Assembly: GCF_963678635.1 (NCBI RefSeq)
Contig: NC_087063.1
Location: forward strand, 15,383,006-15,447,005
DNA: 64,000 nucleotides
Source of the DNA: Symsagittifera roscoffensis
Lineage: Eukaryota; Xenacoelomorpha; Acoela; Convolutidae
Direction: 5' to 3'
Below the pieces are notes generated by a model, which worked only from the letters and a program-made list of their open reading frames with translations, was not told the origin of the DNA and did not search any database. Of this stretch, positions 12,721 to 24,792 are shown piece after piece (the first letter of the stretch is position 1; the number at the start of each line of letters is the position of its first letter). Made by a program: the position numbers and the translations under genes.

Positions 12721-12882
12721 AAACTGACCTACGGTTACCACGGTCACCAGCTTTATGAGAATGGGCCTCAAGTGCTTGAACTAGTCCACATGAAAAATCT
12801 CAGATGGTTGAGTGGAAATTGTACGCAAGACTACAACAGACAACTCCGAAGGCTAAATGTTTCTCCTCTAACCCGTACCTTA

Positions 12883-13272
12883 CAAAAACTTGGAAACCAG
12901 ATCTGAGCATCGTAAAATCTTACCTATTTCAGATCTTGTCCAGACATGGTGCATGTTTCGTTTGGACATGGACATGTCTGAATCAGGACTGAGGCAGGTA
13001 TGGATTCCATCACAAAAGCAGATCTGCTCAAGGCCTGATTCAGACCTGGGGCACACATGGGTCAGACCTGGTGCAGATCTGCACCAGGTCTGACCCATGT
13101 GTGCCCCAGGTCTGAATCAGGCCTTGAGCAGATCTGCTTTTGTAATGGAATCCATACCTGCCTCAGTCCTGATTCAGACATGTCCATGTCCAAACGAAAC
13201 ATGCACCATGTCTGGACAAGATCTGAAATAGGCAAGATTTTACGATGCTCAGATCTGGTTTCCAAGTTTTTG
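12883..13272. repeat. 390-bp near-perfect palindrome
   Basis: Two arms of 195 bp meet with no spacer between 13077 and 13078 (centre GGTGCAGATCTGCACC). Left end CAAAAACTTGGAAACCAG is mirrored by CTGGTTTCCAAGTTTTTG at the right end. Only a couple of mismatches were noticed (near 13010 and 13143). Open frames on both strands here are mirror images of each other and are not genes. Confidence 0.9.
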
Positions 13273-14330
13273 TTGGATAGATTTCCACTCACTAAAATTT
13301 CAAAAAGACTCCGGGGCAGATCGATTCAAGGGTCTAAAAACAGTTTTGATCAATTTTTTTTTGCAAACAAGGCGAAAAAACAAGCTGTTTAAAAGATTTA
13401 TTGAAATGTTTTATTTTCAATATTTTAACTAAAACACTTGCCAGATGTTGAAGAACAAGAAAATGAACTACATATTGGGGCTCTTTTCCAATTTCCAAAC
13501 CCCCAACGCAAATATTGAACTTGAGAAAACAGGGGGGTGGAAACTAGAAAAGAGCTTATAAGTCAGACTTTGAGTTATATTGCTCGAAAAATTGTTATAT
13601 TGTTAATATTTCTGTTCCTTCTTTTTCAAATATGACGTTCGTTTGTTTCACTGAGACTCATTTGTTGCCCTGGACAGATCAGACAGAAAACCAGCCGAGC
13701 ACCAGTGACGACTCCAACTGCTCCGGTGGCCTAAACAGCATAGCAAAATTTAGTATAATTTAAAAAAAAAACCATTACACAACAGACAACAAACTGTGCG
13801 CGAGCAAATGCACAATTTGTCAAACCCTCAGCTAAAATGAAAGCCTCAACAGCGCAGCGAACGAGCAATCAACCTTAACCTTACACACCAGACTAAGCAA
13901 AAACCACTAGGGTTACCTTAATTAAATAAAAACAAAACAATTACTTCTGCGATTGATCAAATAATTAAATCAATTTAGCTTTCATTCAAACTTCAAAGAA
14001 AAAAATATCAAAAGTCATTTTTTGAAAAAAATCATTCTGCCTTGCTCTTTTTTGGTAGTTCAAATGGACATTTGAAAATGCAATTCTAATATTAGCGCCA
14101 TTTAACTGTTTGAAGGTCAGAACTACGTTGTCCAATAAATTTGTTAGAAACTATAAAAGATAATTTCCCAGCACCCATAACAACACAAGCCTTTCGGATA
14201 AAAAATCAAGTTACAGAACCAAACGTTATCAAGAATTAGTAGTACAATAGAACTTAATTATTGAAACATGCGACCTGTCCACTAAAACTGTAGACCCAAT
14301 GGAGGCAGACTTGAAACTCAAATCCCTCCA
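13273..14330. other. no gene seen; one inverted repeat
   Basis: AT-rich sequence without supportable coding. It contains an imperfect inverted repeat of about 24 bp, GCTCTTTTCC-----CCCCC at about 13481-13505 and its complement at about 13531-13556. Confidence 0.4.
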
Positions 14331-14342
14331 GGTGATACTGTA

Positions 14343-14662
14343 AATCATCACAGCCTCACAATGACTCATCACCCCGCAACCTCACCCTGATCCCCCCATT
14401 CAGTGACAGAGACAGGTTGAAGAAGAGCACCTTGGTTCTACAGGCCAACGCCAACACATTCTCGTCCTTGAACTCCACTCGCCACTAATTTTAGTCAGTG
14501 GGACGCCGCTTTTGGTATAGTCTTCCAAGACTTCTTGCTTTCCATCTGAGTCCAATTTCGATTTCTTAGCACATTCGGCTAGTATATTTTCTTTGGCACA
14601 TAACGCTGCTTGGTCACCGATTGTCTTTTCAAATATACCCGAACCCTTCATCAGCATCAGAG
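14343..14662 (-). pseudogene. exon-like stretch, unknown product
   Basis: The minus strand shows a long C-tract ending CAG at 14663, a textbook 3' splice site, then 50-60 codons of ordinary-looking protein (from about 14660, containing GSGIFEKTIGDQAALCAKEN). After SGE the sensible frame shifts and continues as VEFKDENVLALACRTKV to a stop at about 14343. Codon use and residue mix look like a genuine gene rather than random ORF. The shift could be an indel or a very short intron. I do not recognise the family. It could be the last exon of a host gene or a processed fragment. Confidence 0.35.
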
Positions 14663-14727
14663 CTGGGGGGGGGAAGTGTTAGGGTGTGGGGGGCAAGATG
14701 TCAACCTGGTCTCACATATGAGTAGAT

Positions 14728-15021
14728 TTATTGTATTTGCCAAGATATTTTGCTGGTCGGCTGTCTAAATCGAGTTTCATCTTTGCCAAAACAAATTACA
14801 AGAAATGAAATTGTCCTCGCGTTATCTTTGTATGTTAAGCTCAGTAGCATATTGTACAAATCTAGAAATAGTTTTTCCGATATGCATCCGGTTATCGCAA
14901 CTGCAAGCTTTTTATCAGCGAGTTTCTTTAAAATTAATTTAAAACGATGGGAAATCGAGTCAGGTGGCACAAGTAATACTCCTGCTAAACAAGGAATCTT
15001 TTGTAGTAACATTTTTTTCAA
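14728..15021 (-). CDS. short protein-like ORF, unknown
   Basis: A 97-codon minus-strand ORF starts with ATG at 15021. It reads as a plausible folded protein (FKLILKKLADKKLAVAITG, then a Cys- and Phe-rich part) and ends 65 bp upstream of the exon-like stretch at 14662. The preceding minus-strand sequence TCTGTAG could serve as a splice acceptor. No domain is recognised. It may be an exon of the same putative host gene, or chance. Confidence 0.2.
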   Translation of the reverse strand: MKKMLLQKIPCLAGVLLVPPDSISHRFKLILKKLADKKLAVAITGCISEKLFLDLYNMLLSLTYKDNARTISFLVICFGKDETRFRQPTSKISWQIQ

Positions 15022-15283
15022 TTTCTACAGACCGCGGGGAAGCTACTTTCGAATAATAGAACCCGACTTTTCGTTCCACAATTATTACAAACACATTATT
15101 CTAAAGCTCTACGTCTGTAGAATTTTTTTCTATACGTACGTGCTTTTCAAAAACTGAAAACAAGGACGTGATTTTAAACGAGTCTTAGTGTTATTTGTTA
15201 AAATAACTATTTTCAACGATAAAAACAAGACACGTGACAAAAGTTCAGAATTCATTCGAAAATTTCCAAAAAATTTTTTTTTT

Positions 15284-15500
15284 CAGATTTGATCATGTCT
15301 GATGCAGTTCAGGACAGATATGCGATCTCACAACAAATGGATTCACCCTGGGCATATCTTTATTTTTATTTTTTTTCTGTAACATTATAATTTTTGTATC
15401 TTCCAGGTCTGAACATGTCTGATACAGTTCAGGGCAGATATGCAATCTCTCTACAAATGGATTAACCCTGGGCATATCTGTATTTTTATTTTATTTCTGT
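15284..15500. repeat. tandem duplication, two ~97-bp units 122 bp apart
   Basis: Units at about 15284-15381 and 15406-15500 share CATGTCTGAT-CAGTTCAGG-CAGATATGC, CAAATGGATT-ACCCTGGGCATATCT and a T-rich tail. Identity is high but not perfect. Words such as CAGATATGC and GTCTGA echo the 12.9-kb palindrome. Confidence 0.7.
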
Positions 15501-16458
15501 ACGGGAACTCTTTTCATGCAGATATATTCTCCTTTCCAAACTAGAAAGAGAGAGAATAACACTACATAGCAATATCAAAATCAACAAGACTGCTCGTATC
15601 AGGACGAAGCCCTGAAAGTTCCGACTACCTTTTAAGGTCTATGGAGCATTAATAACATGAAAAATTTCAATGTAAAAAAATAAAAAAAATTTTTGAAAAA
15701 ATTTGATATTTTATGTAAAAACCTCCCCCCACACGTCATATTAAGTACAAAGTGATAGATTTTGCCTCTATTAACAAATCAAATATGGCATATAAGCTTC
15801 CTTGAACCAATTTGGAACGATTTCTAAGACGGATTAAATATCGCTTAGGCGTTCATAGCGCGAAACTTATCGCGCGTTAATTGTCGCAAATTGGCCAAAA
15901 TGGCAATCTTTAAACCCCCATAACTTTACGAAAAATGATCACAGGTAAAATATCTTTTCAAATTCAAGCTCAAGAAAACAATAGTTTTCGAATGACATAA
16001 AAAAATTTTGTCAAAAACGGCTAGTTAAAAGGTCGAAATTTGTCTGAAAAAAACCCACCCTGAGCACAAATATTCCGTTACTTTTGTATCGAAAGTCGGA
16101 ACAATAACTCGGAAAACAGAAGACAGGAGTTGTTTTTGTTGCCGAAGTCAGAAACAGAGGTGAGTTTATATTCCCTACTGCCAAAGTAACAAATATGATA
16201 CATATTTTATTCGGTTTCGCAACTATGGGGGACTCAAAAGTCGCATCACAGACCTCATGTGGAGATTAATTGTGAATGAAAAGCTCTCCTTACAGTGTTT
16301 TGAAAAGGCAGCTATGTTGTGACTGTGCATTCTGAAGAAACAATTGGACAGTGTTTCAAACGTTGAGGGGAAAATAACCCCAATTTATGAATGAAAAGCC
16401 AAAAAAACAACGACAACAATTGTGATACTTCAATGGTTTTTAGACTGGATGAAATAAT

Positions 16459-16496
16459 GAAGAGCTAGTGAAGCGTTTTCGTTTCACTAGCTCTTC
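16459..16496. repeat. perfect 14-bp hairpin
   Basis: GAAGAGCTAGTGAA and its complement TTCACTAGCTCTTC flank a 10-base loop. No known function. Confidence 0.6.
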
Positions 16497-17089
16497 GCCA
16501 TAAAAAAACTAATCGCCATAAAAAAGAAGATGTACTGCACTAGTTTGAGGTCATCGGGGCGTCAGCTGACCTGGTTGTTTGGTGTGCAAAACCAATGAAG
16601 AAAAGACTCTTCGACCATTTTTTTTACCTGCCTGTAGCTCATACGGCCATCTGAAAAAATGTTGACCAAAAATTTTAAAAAAAACTGAGAAACGAACACA
16701 CAGAGAAGAAATGAAATCTTACAAAAAATTCTATTGTACTCTGAGCGTAAAAGATGAGAAAAGATTTTAACACAAATGACTTGCTTAAGGAAGCTATTAA
16801 AAGAGCAATAAATATTAATATGAACAGACTACGCCTCTAGATATGACACGCAAAAGAATTTAATAGCCTTAAATTTAAAAGTAAAAATTTACACTGTAAA
16901 CGCAAAATTATATGGTATATCAAAAAATACGATCTAGCTATGGACGCATCCCTTGATCATTCTAGCCAATGTAAGGCAAAGGAATACAAAACAGCGCTAA
17001 AAAGGGCAGTACTTCATTGGAGCTTTCCGAAACAATATCAAAAAGGTATCTGCTTTATCTTTCAGAGAAACTAGTGTGTACCGCACCTT

Positions 17090-18340
17090 CGGTGCTTCCA
17101 ATTTTCAACAACTGAAAAAAAACTATTCTTTGAGTGTACTCTGACAGCACCCAATTACAGGGCTTGTAATTAAAAATTTTGCAAAGTTTTTTATTCAAGT
17201 TTTTTAAACACATTTTGAAAAACATAAAATTTTGTGAAGTTTTATATAAGTTCTTCAAAAATTTTAAAATGAACTAAGAAATGTCACAACTGTGAAATTG
17301 AAAGCAATTGAGCAGTCGCATTTGGACGCAAGATTTGGAACTCCTGAGTGTAACTTCAAATTTTGTAAAGTTTTTCAATCGTTTTTTTAAATCAATTTTT
17401 GAAACACCATAAAAAATTATGACATTTTTTTTATATCTAAGTTTATAATGAATTAAGAAACGTCACATCTGGAAAATTGAAAGCAATTGAGCACTTTGAA
17501 AGTACACAACTTCAGGTTGGGAATTTCACTTTAGCGAATTATACTGTAATTTGAGTTTTCTGAAAACTTGAAAACTTCCAAAAAAATCACAAAAATTGTC
17601 GTATCTCTTAAGCAAAAATGATTTGAGCATTCTTAATTGAAGGCTTTATTTGCAACCCCTGAGATTACTCTGACAAACACACCCCCCCCCCCCCCATACC
17701 CTAACCCCCCACCTGAGGTTAGGAACTTCAAACTTAATCAATTTAATTTTCATGAAATTTTTTTAAAGAAAAAATCACAAAAAACGTCATATCTGGGATA
17801 CTGCAAGATTTTGAGCAGTTCTATTTGAAGGCCAAGCTCGCAACTCCAGAGAGTAACGTAACATAGCCTCACTACTGAGATAATTGCAAATTTTGCGAAT
17901 ATTTTTATAATTAAGTTTCCTGAAAAATTTTGAAAAAAATCCTAAAAAATCTCATATCTCAAAAACTACAAAGATTTGAGCAGCCATAATCAGAGGAGAG
18001 ATTCGCAACTCCCTGAGAGTATCCTCACAGACTCCAATAACAGGATTGAGATCTTCAACGTTTTGGAATTTTTTAAAATCCAAGTTTTTGAAAATTTTTG
18101 AAAAAATCACAAAAACCGTCATATCTCGAAAACTACAAGGATTTGAGAATTGAGAATAATTGGAGGCAAGATTCGTAACCCTTGAGAGTACCCTGACAGC
18201 GTACCATAACAGGGTGAGTATTTCAACAATTTAGAAATTATTTAAAATTGAATTTTCTAGAAACTTTTGAAAACTCTCGGAAATTGCCTATCTCGTAAAC
18301 TAAAAAGATTTTGGTTATTCTTATTTGGAGGCCAGTACCG
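17090..18340. repeat. degenerate tandem array, ~160-220-bp units
   Basis: Recurring blocks include a run like GAGAGTACCCTGACAG, a near-invariant TCATATCTCGAAAACTACA-GATTTGAGCA, and AGGCAAGATTCGCAACTC, each separated by T/A-rich text. They recur about six times with heavy divergence, so this is an old satellite-like array. A C-homopolymer (about 17680-17693) and adjacent Pro-coding frame are artefacts of it. Confidence 0.6.
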
Positions 18341-18444
18341 CAAAACCTGGGAAAAATCTGACAATATCCTACTATTGGGTTGCCAATTTCAAACTTGATG
18401 CAATAAACACTGAATTTAAACTGGAAAATCGAAAAAAAACTTAA

Positions 18445-18850
18445 CCATAGCAAAATACGATATAGCTTAAACGTGAAAAGATTCTTTTGGTAAACATGCA
18501 AAACTAATACGTTGAAAAACCTTAAACATGACGAGATAATGAGGCCCGCAATCAAATATATAATAGATAGATAGATAATAGATGAAAGTTAAAAAATTAA
18601 GCGACGGGTAGACAGACATAATCAAATTAATTAAAAAAGCAAGCATACAGACAGACAGACAGACTTAGTTTGGCCTCGAAAAAAAATACTGAAAAAAGAA
18701 TGACCTTGCGAAAAAATAATTGAAAAACTTTCTTATGCATTGCAATATATGATATAGCTTATACATGAAAAAACTCTTGCGTTAAACATGCAAAATTATT
18801 ATGCTTAAACATGGGAGATAGTTGTCACTCGCATTTAAATATAGTATAGA
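18445..18850. repeat. diverged direct repeat plus microsatellites
   Basis: The block ATATAGCTTA-AC-TGAAAA----TT---GTAAACATGCAAAA at about 18460-18510 recurs at about 18750-18800. Between them lie (GATA)n-like and (GACA)n tracts at 18560-18665. Confidence 0.6.
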
Positions 18851-20118
18851 ATTGACATAGTGCGCTTAAAGAGGTAAAACGCGTTGAAACTATGGTTTTA
18901 CGTAAACTGTGTAAGTTTAACGAAATCGAAAAAGCAATGTATGTGACAAATCTGACAATAGACGGCTTGTAAAGAACAACGTGAAAGAGACTAATCTGAA
19001 GAAGATAACAAAATTTTACTGAGGTATGTAAGTGATATTGTGAGAAAAGTGAGTGGTGACCCACAGAATGTTCTACGGGCGCCAGAACACTGTGCGCCCA
19101 ATTTTGCAGCCTGCTCATGAGAAGCATGATTGTCAAAGAAACTTGCCTTCCTTGGCTCCGAAAGTAAACGTGCACTCACGGAAAAAGGTCACATGCGGTT
19201 GATAACAGAAGCCCACTAGCATTGGTCAATACTCCATTTCAGTATTCGTGCCATTTTGCAATACAAAAACATTGTGATTGCGGGAGCAGTTCATAGGGTG
19301 TTTAGGAATGCCTCAATTTGAGAAAGTTTCGACGTGGATTTGAGATTTTTAGCAAAAACTATGGACTGAAACTCAATATCCGGATTGCTGATCCAATCAT
19401 TCAGTAAAGTTATCGAAGAAAAAAAGTTCTAGACGCTTATGCACCAAAACGAAAAGTAGAGATATTGCGGAAGCATGCATCATTATTTCTAATGTTACAG
19501 TAATGAGGGAATCCTACGCAAACTATTTCCATGGCAAGAAAAACATAAAGATGCCTGATTTCCCTGAAAACCTCCTTTAGTGTTAAAAAAACTAGAGTGC
19601 TTTATAAGGTTACTTGCTGTGATGTAACTCCTTCAATGTCGACCAAATGGTCCAACATGTAACCACGAGGATGGGTAGCATGGTGGTAAGACGGAGGTGA
19701 AGTCTGAAGTTATAGATCAAAAAGGCAACACTCATCAACTACTCACGCTAAATGCATTGCATATAAGTCGGGAACGGTTCAAAAAACATTTGCACAGAAT
19801 TTAGCTGCAGGAAGATGACCTTTTATTAGTAGTCTACTCAAAGACATAATTTTAAAAATTTTAAAAAATTTTGAAATGACGATTTAAATTTTTATTTGAT
19901 TTTTTGCAAAGTTAAAATAATTGAAACATAAGATTAAATCACTAAAGTCACAAGTGAAGCAAAAAAGTAGATTCTATAGCCGTCGTATAAATTTAGACTT
20001 GAGGTGACAAATCCGTAACCTTTATAGTTGGTTTTTTGCGGTAGGTAGCTAAAAAAGAACGGGTTAACCCGAGATCATCACATTTTAATTTGATGACAAA
20101 AAACTCTAACTACTAAAG
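18851..20118. other. no gene seen
   Basis: AT-rich sequence with only short random frames. Nothing that can be supported as coding, RNA or mobile was recognised. Confidence 0.4.
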
Positions 20119-20982
20119 AAATGTTATCTAATATGTGAAAACTAGAAAACTCCAATAAGAAAAACTCTGTCTAAAATGACGCAAAGAACTGCTTGAAGAA
20201 GGCATACCTCAGGAAAACATAAATTTTTTGAGCTGTTCTACGACGCAACTCAATCGAGAAAAACTAGCTATTAGGACGTTGCAAAATTTAAATTTGTTTA
20301 TAATTTGTTTCAAACTTGTTTATAATTTAAATATGTTTATAAACAAGTTTGAACAATTTCTGAAAATCTTGCCTTTCATGAAAAAATGGTTATCATAAAA
20401 TTTTCATATATGGAAATTGTATGATAACCATTTTTTTTTTCAAAAAAAAAAATAAACATAGTTGTTTTTCATCACCAGACTGTTGTATTTGGTTCAAATA
20501 GCCGGAGAAACTAGATTGAATCTTTTTTCAATGGTTTTTTGAAACTGTATGAAAATTGTATGAATAGCTTTTTTCTATACATTTGATGCAGGCAATTGTA
20601 TGATAAGCTTTTTTGCTGAGGCGGAATTTAAAATAAACATTTTCGGTTTATGGTGGTCAACCCGGGGTCACATTACCTTTCCAGGCATTTTTGTTGGTTT
20701 TAATCGGTTTTCTTTTAAAGACCGCCCAAAAAACGCTTAAAACCGCTCACATCTTGCTTGAGAAACCGTTCAAAAATCACCGCAAGAAATGAGCGGTTTT
20801 TGAGCGGTTTTTTAAGCAAGATTTGAGCGGTTTGAGCGGGTTTTCCAAAAACCGCCCAAAACGCCCAAACCGCTCAAACCGCTCAAACCGCTCAAATCTT
20901 GCTGAAAAACCGCTCAAACCGCTCATATCTTGAGCGGTTTTTGAGCGGTAAATGTTATCTAATATGTGAAAACTAGAAAACT
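20119..20982. mobile_element. ~800-bp insertion flanked by 33-bp direct repeats
   Basis: A 33-bp sequence ending TGTGAAAACTAGAAAACT is present perfectly at 20119-20151 and 20950-20982. The 798 bp between them contain the dispersed repeat copy B (20152-20287), a hairpin around 20377-20442 (AAAAAATGGTTATCAT and its complement), and the GAGCGGTTT-type array (20690-20949). The flanks look like a long target-site duplication around a composite repeat insertion. Alternatively they are the ends of a segmental duplication. Confidence 0.6.
20690..20949. repeat. GAGCGGTTT / AACCGCTC array
   Basis: The 8-9-mer AACCGCTCAAA and its complement TTTGAGCGGTT occur more than fifteen times in both orientations, together with ATCTTGC spacers, giving many alternative hairpins. 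The same family is at 44388-44640. Confidence 0.85.
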
Positions 20983-22689
20983 TTGCGACTACTTTGAGAT
21001 TGATTTTATTAATAAATTCAAATTTTAACTCAAGTTTGTAATATGAACGAAAGCACGGAAAGCCGAATTAAATAGTGACTTGGTGTTGTCCTACTGCGGT
21101 AACAGAGATGGGAAGCAGTTACGATAATCCCAGTTTGGGTCTATCGAAAAGCCTAAGGTGTAATGCATTCTTCGTCTATCATAAAATCAAAGCCTAAATG
21201 TCACCGTTTGCAGTTGTTTGCAGAGTTTTTGATTAATTGACTTTGTTGGAAATAAAAACTGATATTGTGACAGGAATTGGTATTCGCAATTGGTCAAAGT
21301 TTGCTCTGGGGAAATAGAATTGACCTGTAGCTTTCGAATTGTCATAGAAAAGTACAAATTTTGATGAGCCTTGCTTTTCAGAGATAACCATAGCCGTTTT
21401 GGCACATAACTAAGGGATAGGGAAGAATTACATAAAAAGTTTCACTCTCTCTCTTTTTGACTTTTTCAGTGAAAATTGAAGTTCATAAACACTGGAAGAT
21501 CATTTTGATAAAAGTCAAAAGATATGAACTATTTGATATGAATTTTATGTATCTACATGAAAAGTCTTGACATTCTCACAACGAGATTATAACTAATAAC
21601 TTCTGCATGTTATGTGAGTGAAATTGAGTTTAAAAAAGCACAGAAGGACAAACCTAATAGGGTAGAAACAAAAGAATATGCAAGTTGTAAGATAACATGA
21701 AAAAGATAGCATTCCTTTTGTTGTATTCTATCTCAGCGAATTTTTTATTGCACAGCGTCAAGTTTTTTTTCGGGCGTCAAGTACTCTTTATTCTTCGCAA
21801 AACGTTTTTTTCTGAAGTGAAGAGTCAAATCTTTGCTAGCAGAATGTTAGAAAGCAAAACCGATCGTAATGAAAAAATAAATTGAATTGAAATGAAATTT
21901 CAGAACTTACGAAGAATCGGTTCTCACGGCGAAGAATCTGTTCTCATTTTTTTCAGGGGAAACTATAATACTTGTCTCACATGAAGTTCCTTGCAGTTAA
22001 CAAGTTATGGTCGAAGTTTTCTGCGCTTGCCAGTTATCCTAGTAGGATTTCGTTTTGTATTTGCTCTTTTGACAATTAACTTCTTGGCATATGTTTGAGT
22101 AAGCTGCCCGCTTGTTCTTTGTCTCGCAAAAAGGAAACTTCTCGCAGAATTAGACAGTTTCATCCCAGAGAAGAACTACCAATCGAGTGAACATTTTTAA
22201 GGGCGTGTTTTCAGTTGCGCTGTCAAAAAAGACAAAGCAAAAATTCTTATTTGCGATAACTTTCTCACTCATTATTTGTTAACAATTTTTAGTGTTCAAT
22301 TCACTCAAAAACCGAAACTAAATTGAAAATGAACCGAAAGTCAGGTGAAACCCACCCAAAGGACGAGCACTGTGGCAGCACTGTATAACATGAGCGATTT
22401 ATATTTGGAGCAGTTATAATAAACTAATCATATTTCCAGTTGTGGTCAAATGTTTTTTTTTAAATAGCAAAAACAAGTCAACAACAAGTTTTTTTAAAAT
22501 CTTAACTTTGCTCATATCAGTACTTTCCTTTTGACTACTTATTATGTAGTTGAATAGATTTGACTACTTGTTCAAAAGTGTCTGATAAAACTTTAAAACA
22601 GAGACAGGAGTTGAGGCCCCTTTTTTGTTATCGGAGCTAGACACCTTCAAAACACTTCCTGGTCTCAGTTTTCATCCTAAAGCTGATCT
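20983..22689. other. no gene seen
   Basis: AT-rich DNA with short random frames only. The 72-codon frame at 21405-21187 and the 62-codon frame at 21697-21885 have no recognisable features. Confidence 0.4.
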
Positions 22690-22881
22690 CAGAAATGATC
22701 CATTTTTGGGGTAAAGTTTTGGTTGAGAATTTCGGAGAAAAATTTCACCATATTAATTTTGATGAAATTCTAAGCAACTTTAGTTCCCTTCATTTTTGTC
22801 TAATCTTAATCCAATTTGAGAAAAATGAATTTGAAAATACGAGTTTTGTTTATTTTGTCCGGTTAATTTAAATCAGCACTG
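22690..22881. mobile_element. half copy of the foldback element
   Basis: The sequence from about ATGATCCATTTTTGGGGTAAA to the terminus TTTAAATCAGCACTG followed by TA matches the right arm of the 8.5-10.7-kb units, with divergence. Only one arm is present. Confidence 0.7.
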
Positions 22882-23049
22882 TACCAAAATCTCTCTAATC
22901 CGTAAAATGAAAGATCTGTCCAAAAACAAACAGAAAGAGGAGGGAGGAACGTACAGCTTCCGACAAGCAGCTCAATCTGAAGCCGTCTCTGGTAATCGAA
23001 ACTCTGTTAGCTATAAGTAGATGTGACTACAATATCAGACAAATGGTGC

Positions 23050-24480
23050 CCAAACTAAGCGACTATCAAAAAAGAAACAAAATCAGCTCGCAAAATCAAC
23101 AAAGAATAAATTGAGAAGCACTCAGTTCTTCTTTTTTCTTGAATACCGCCGGTTAACTCCTGGTTTTGCAGGAATCTTGGTTTAACTGCAAACGAGTAAA
23201 CCTTGTGGAACTTGTAAAAACAACGTCCCAAAAAGTGAAATAGTACTGCATTGTCCAATATGGCAAGCATTGGTATCAAAGGTCTTGGTTAAGTACAATT
23301 CATTATTGGAAATTTTATAAAAAATGACGAGTCATCATTTTTAAATAAGTTCCCAGTCTCATCCAATATAATGGAAATTCTTTAGGATGAAATTGATGTA
23401 ATCAAATCACGAGGCCTAAACGGCCTGCCATCTTTTCCCATTGCACAAGCAGTCAAATTTTGAACAAGTTCTTCAAAAACTCGATGAGCTCAAGGAAACT
23501 CCCATCATCCTGGAAAACAGATGCAGTTGTTACCTCATACAAGAATAATGACCCTAAATACGCTAATTAATATCGGTATATCTCACTATTTGCATTGGTA
23601 ACGAACAGTTTGAGGAATGTTGAAAATTTACCTTTCTCTGAACAAAGACTTCAAGGAGTACCCCACAAAATATCATCACGAAAAATGGCGATGGCGAGAA
23701 CGATCCGTAATCAGTAAAATGCAGGATTGATTCAACACTTGACAATGTTCCTAAATCTGATTTAGTAGCTTTTATGCCGACTTCTAGAAAGCATTTGACA
23801 AAGTGCCACACAAGCTATTACTTATTAATATAAACCTAATAGGCGTAGGGTGGATGCCTTCTCCAGATCTTAATAAACGCAAGCCATCTGCACAAATCGG
23901 ATTTTTAACGTTAGTTTAATGTGGAATAACTAGAGGAGTTCCTCAGGGCTCACTTCTGCTACCTTTGCTGTTCTGCATCTTTATAAACAATCAATTTGAC
24001 GTGCTCCGGTTTAGTGATCTTTTTACCAGTTCTATCAGTCAACAAACCATACGCCGATCTACAATTTGACCTGAACAAACTAGAAAACTGGTTCAAACAA
24101 AACGATATGAAATTAGCGATAGAAAAAAAAAGCTCAGAAAAAATTCCGTTCACAATCCGGAGCCTCAAGTAATCTAGCGCTCAGCGGACTCACACTTGAG
24201 CAGACATCAAGCAACAAGGACCTAAGAGTGCACGTAACGTAAAACCAACCTGATTTGGAATGCAATGCCAACATATTCCTAAAACTCGTATATCATTTTT
24301 ACGGACAATCTTACCAGATGGTATCCACTGTTCGGCTCTTTCCGCTGAGAGGACAAGAAAACTAAAAGGTTTGCAGAAGATTTAAGTTAGACGGATCTGT
24401 GGAAAACCAAGGTTTTTAAGATCAGCTGCCTATTCTCAATCTCTTACCTTTAGCAGTTTGTATGCAATTAAATCATCTTA
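23050..24480 (+). pseudogene. non-LTR (LINE-like) reverse transcriptase remnant
   Basis: Plus-strand frames yield LPSSWKTDAVVTSYKNNDPKYAN, FYADF-KAFDKVPHKLL, GVPQGSLLLPLLFCIFINN, YADLQFDLNKLENWF and a final RTRKLKGFAEDL segment. These blocks follow the order of jockey/CR1-like RT, ending near the C-terminus of ORF2. In-frame stops and shifts occur throughout, so it is inactive. It ends about 300 bp before the large LTR element. Confidence 0.8.
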
Positions 24481-24792
24481 GAATTCTCAAATTTTTGCGC
24501 AGATGAAAATGAGACATGCAAAAAGCAGAAGCGAGTTTATTTATCGTACATTTAACAACCCGAACCCAATTGATGCCCATGTGGATTTTGGAATCCAAAA
24601 TGCCTCAATAAAAAGGAATTATAGTTCTCATGTGGAAACACGCCACCGAACGACTTTAAAGCAATTTTATGTACACATCGCAGGTTTGCTGCAACTCTGC
24701 AAGTAATCGAAACAAGGGTAGGGACAGTTTTCTAAGGTATGTACAGGCTCTCCACTAAAACTTGGAATCCAAAACAACATCAACATAACTTT

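Noticed and set aside
13057-13392. 111-codon plus-strand ORF and its 76-codon minus-strand twin
   Set aside because: They encode near-identical proteins on opposite strands because they lie in the palindrome.
17637-17828. Proline-rich 63-codon ORF
   Set aside because: Arises from a C homopolymer in a degenerate tandem repeat.
18825-19179. Overlapping minus-strand ORFs of 116 and 62 codons
   Set aside because: Two frames over the same bases, neither with recognisable features.
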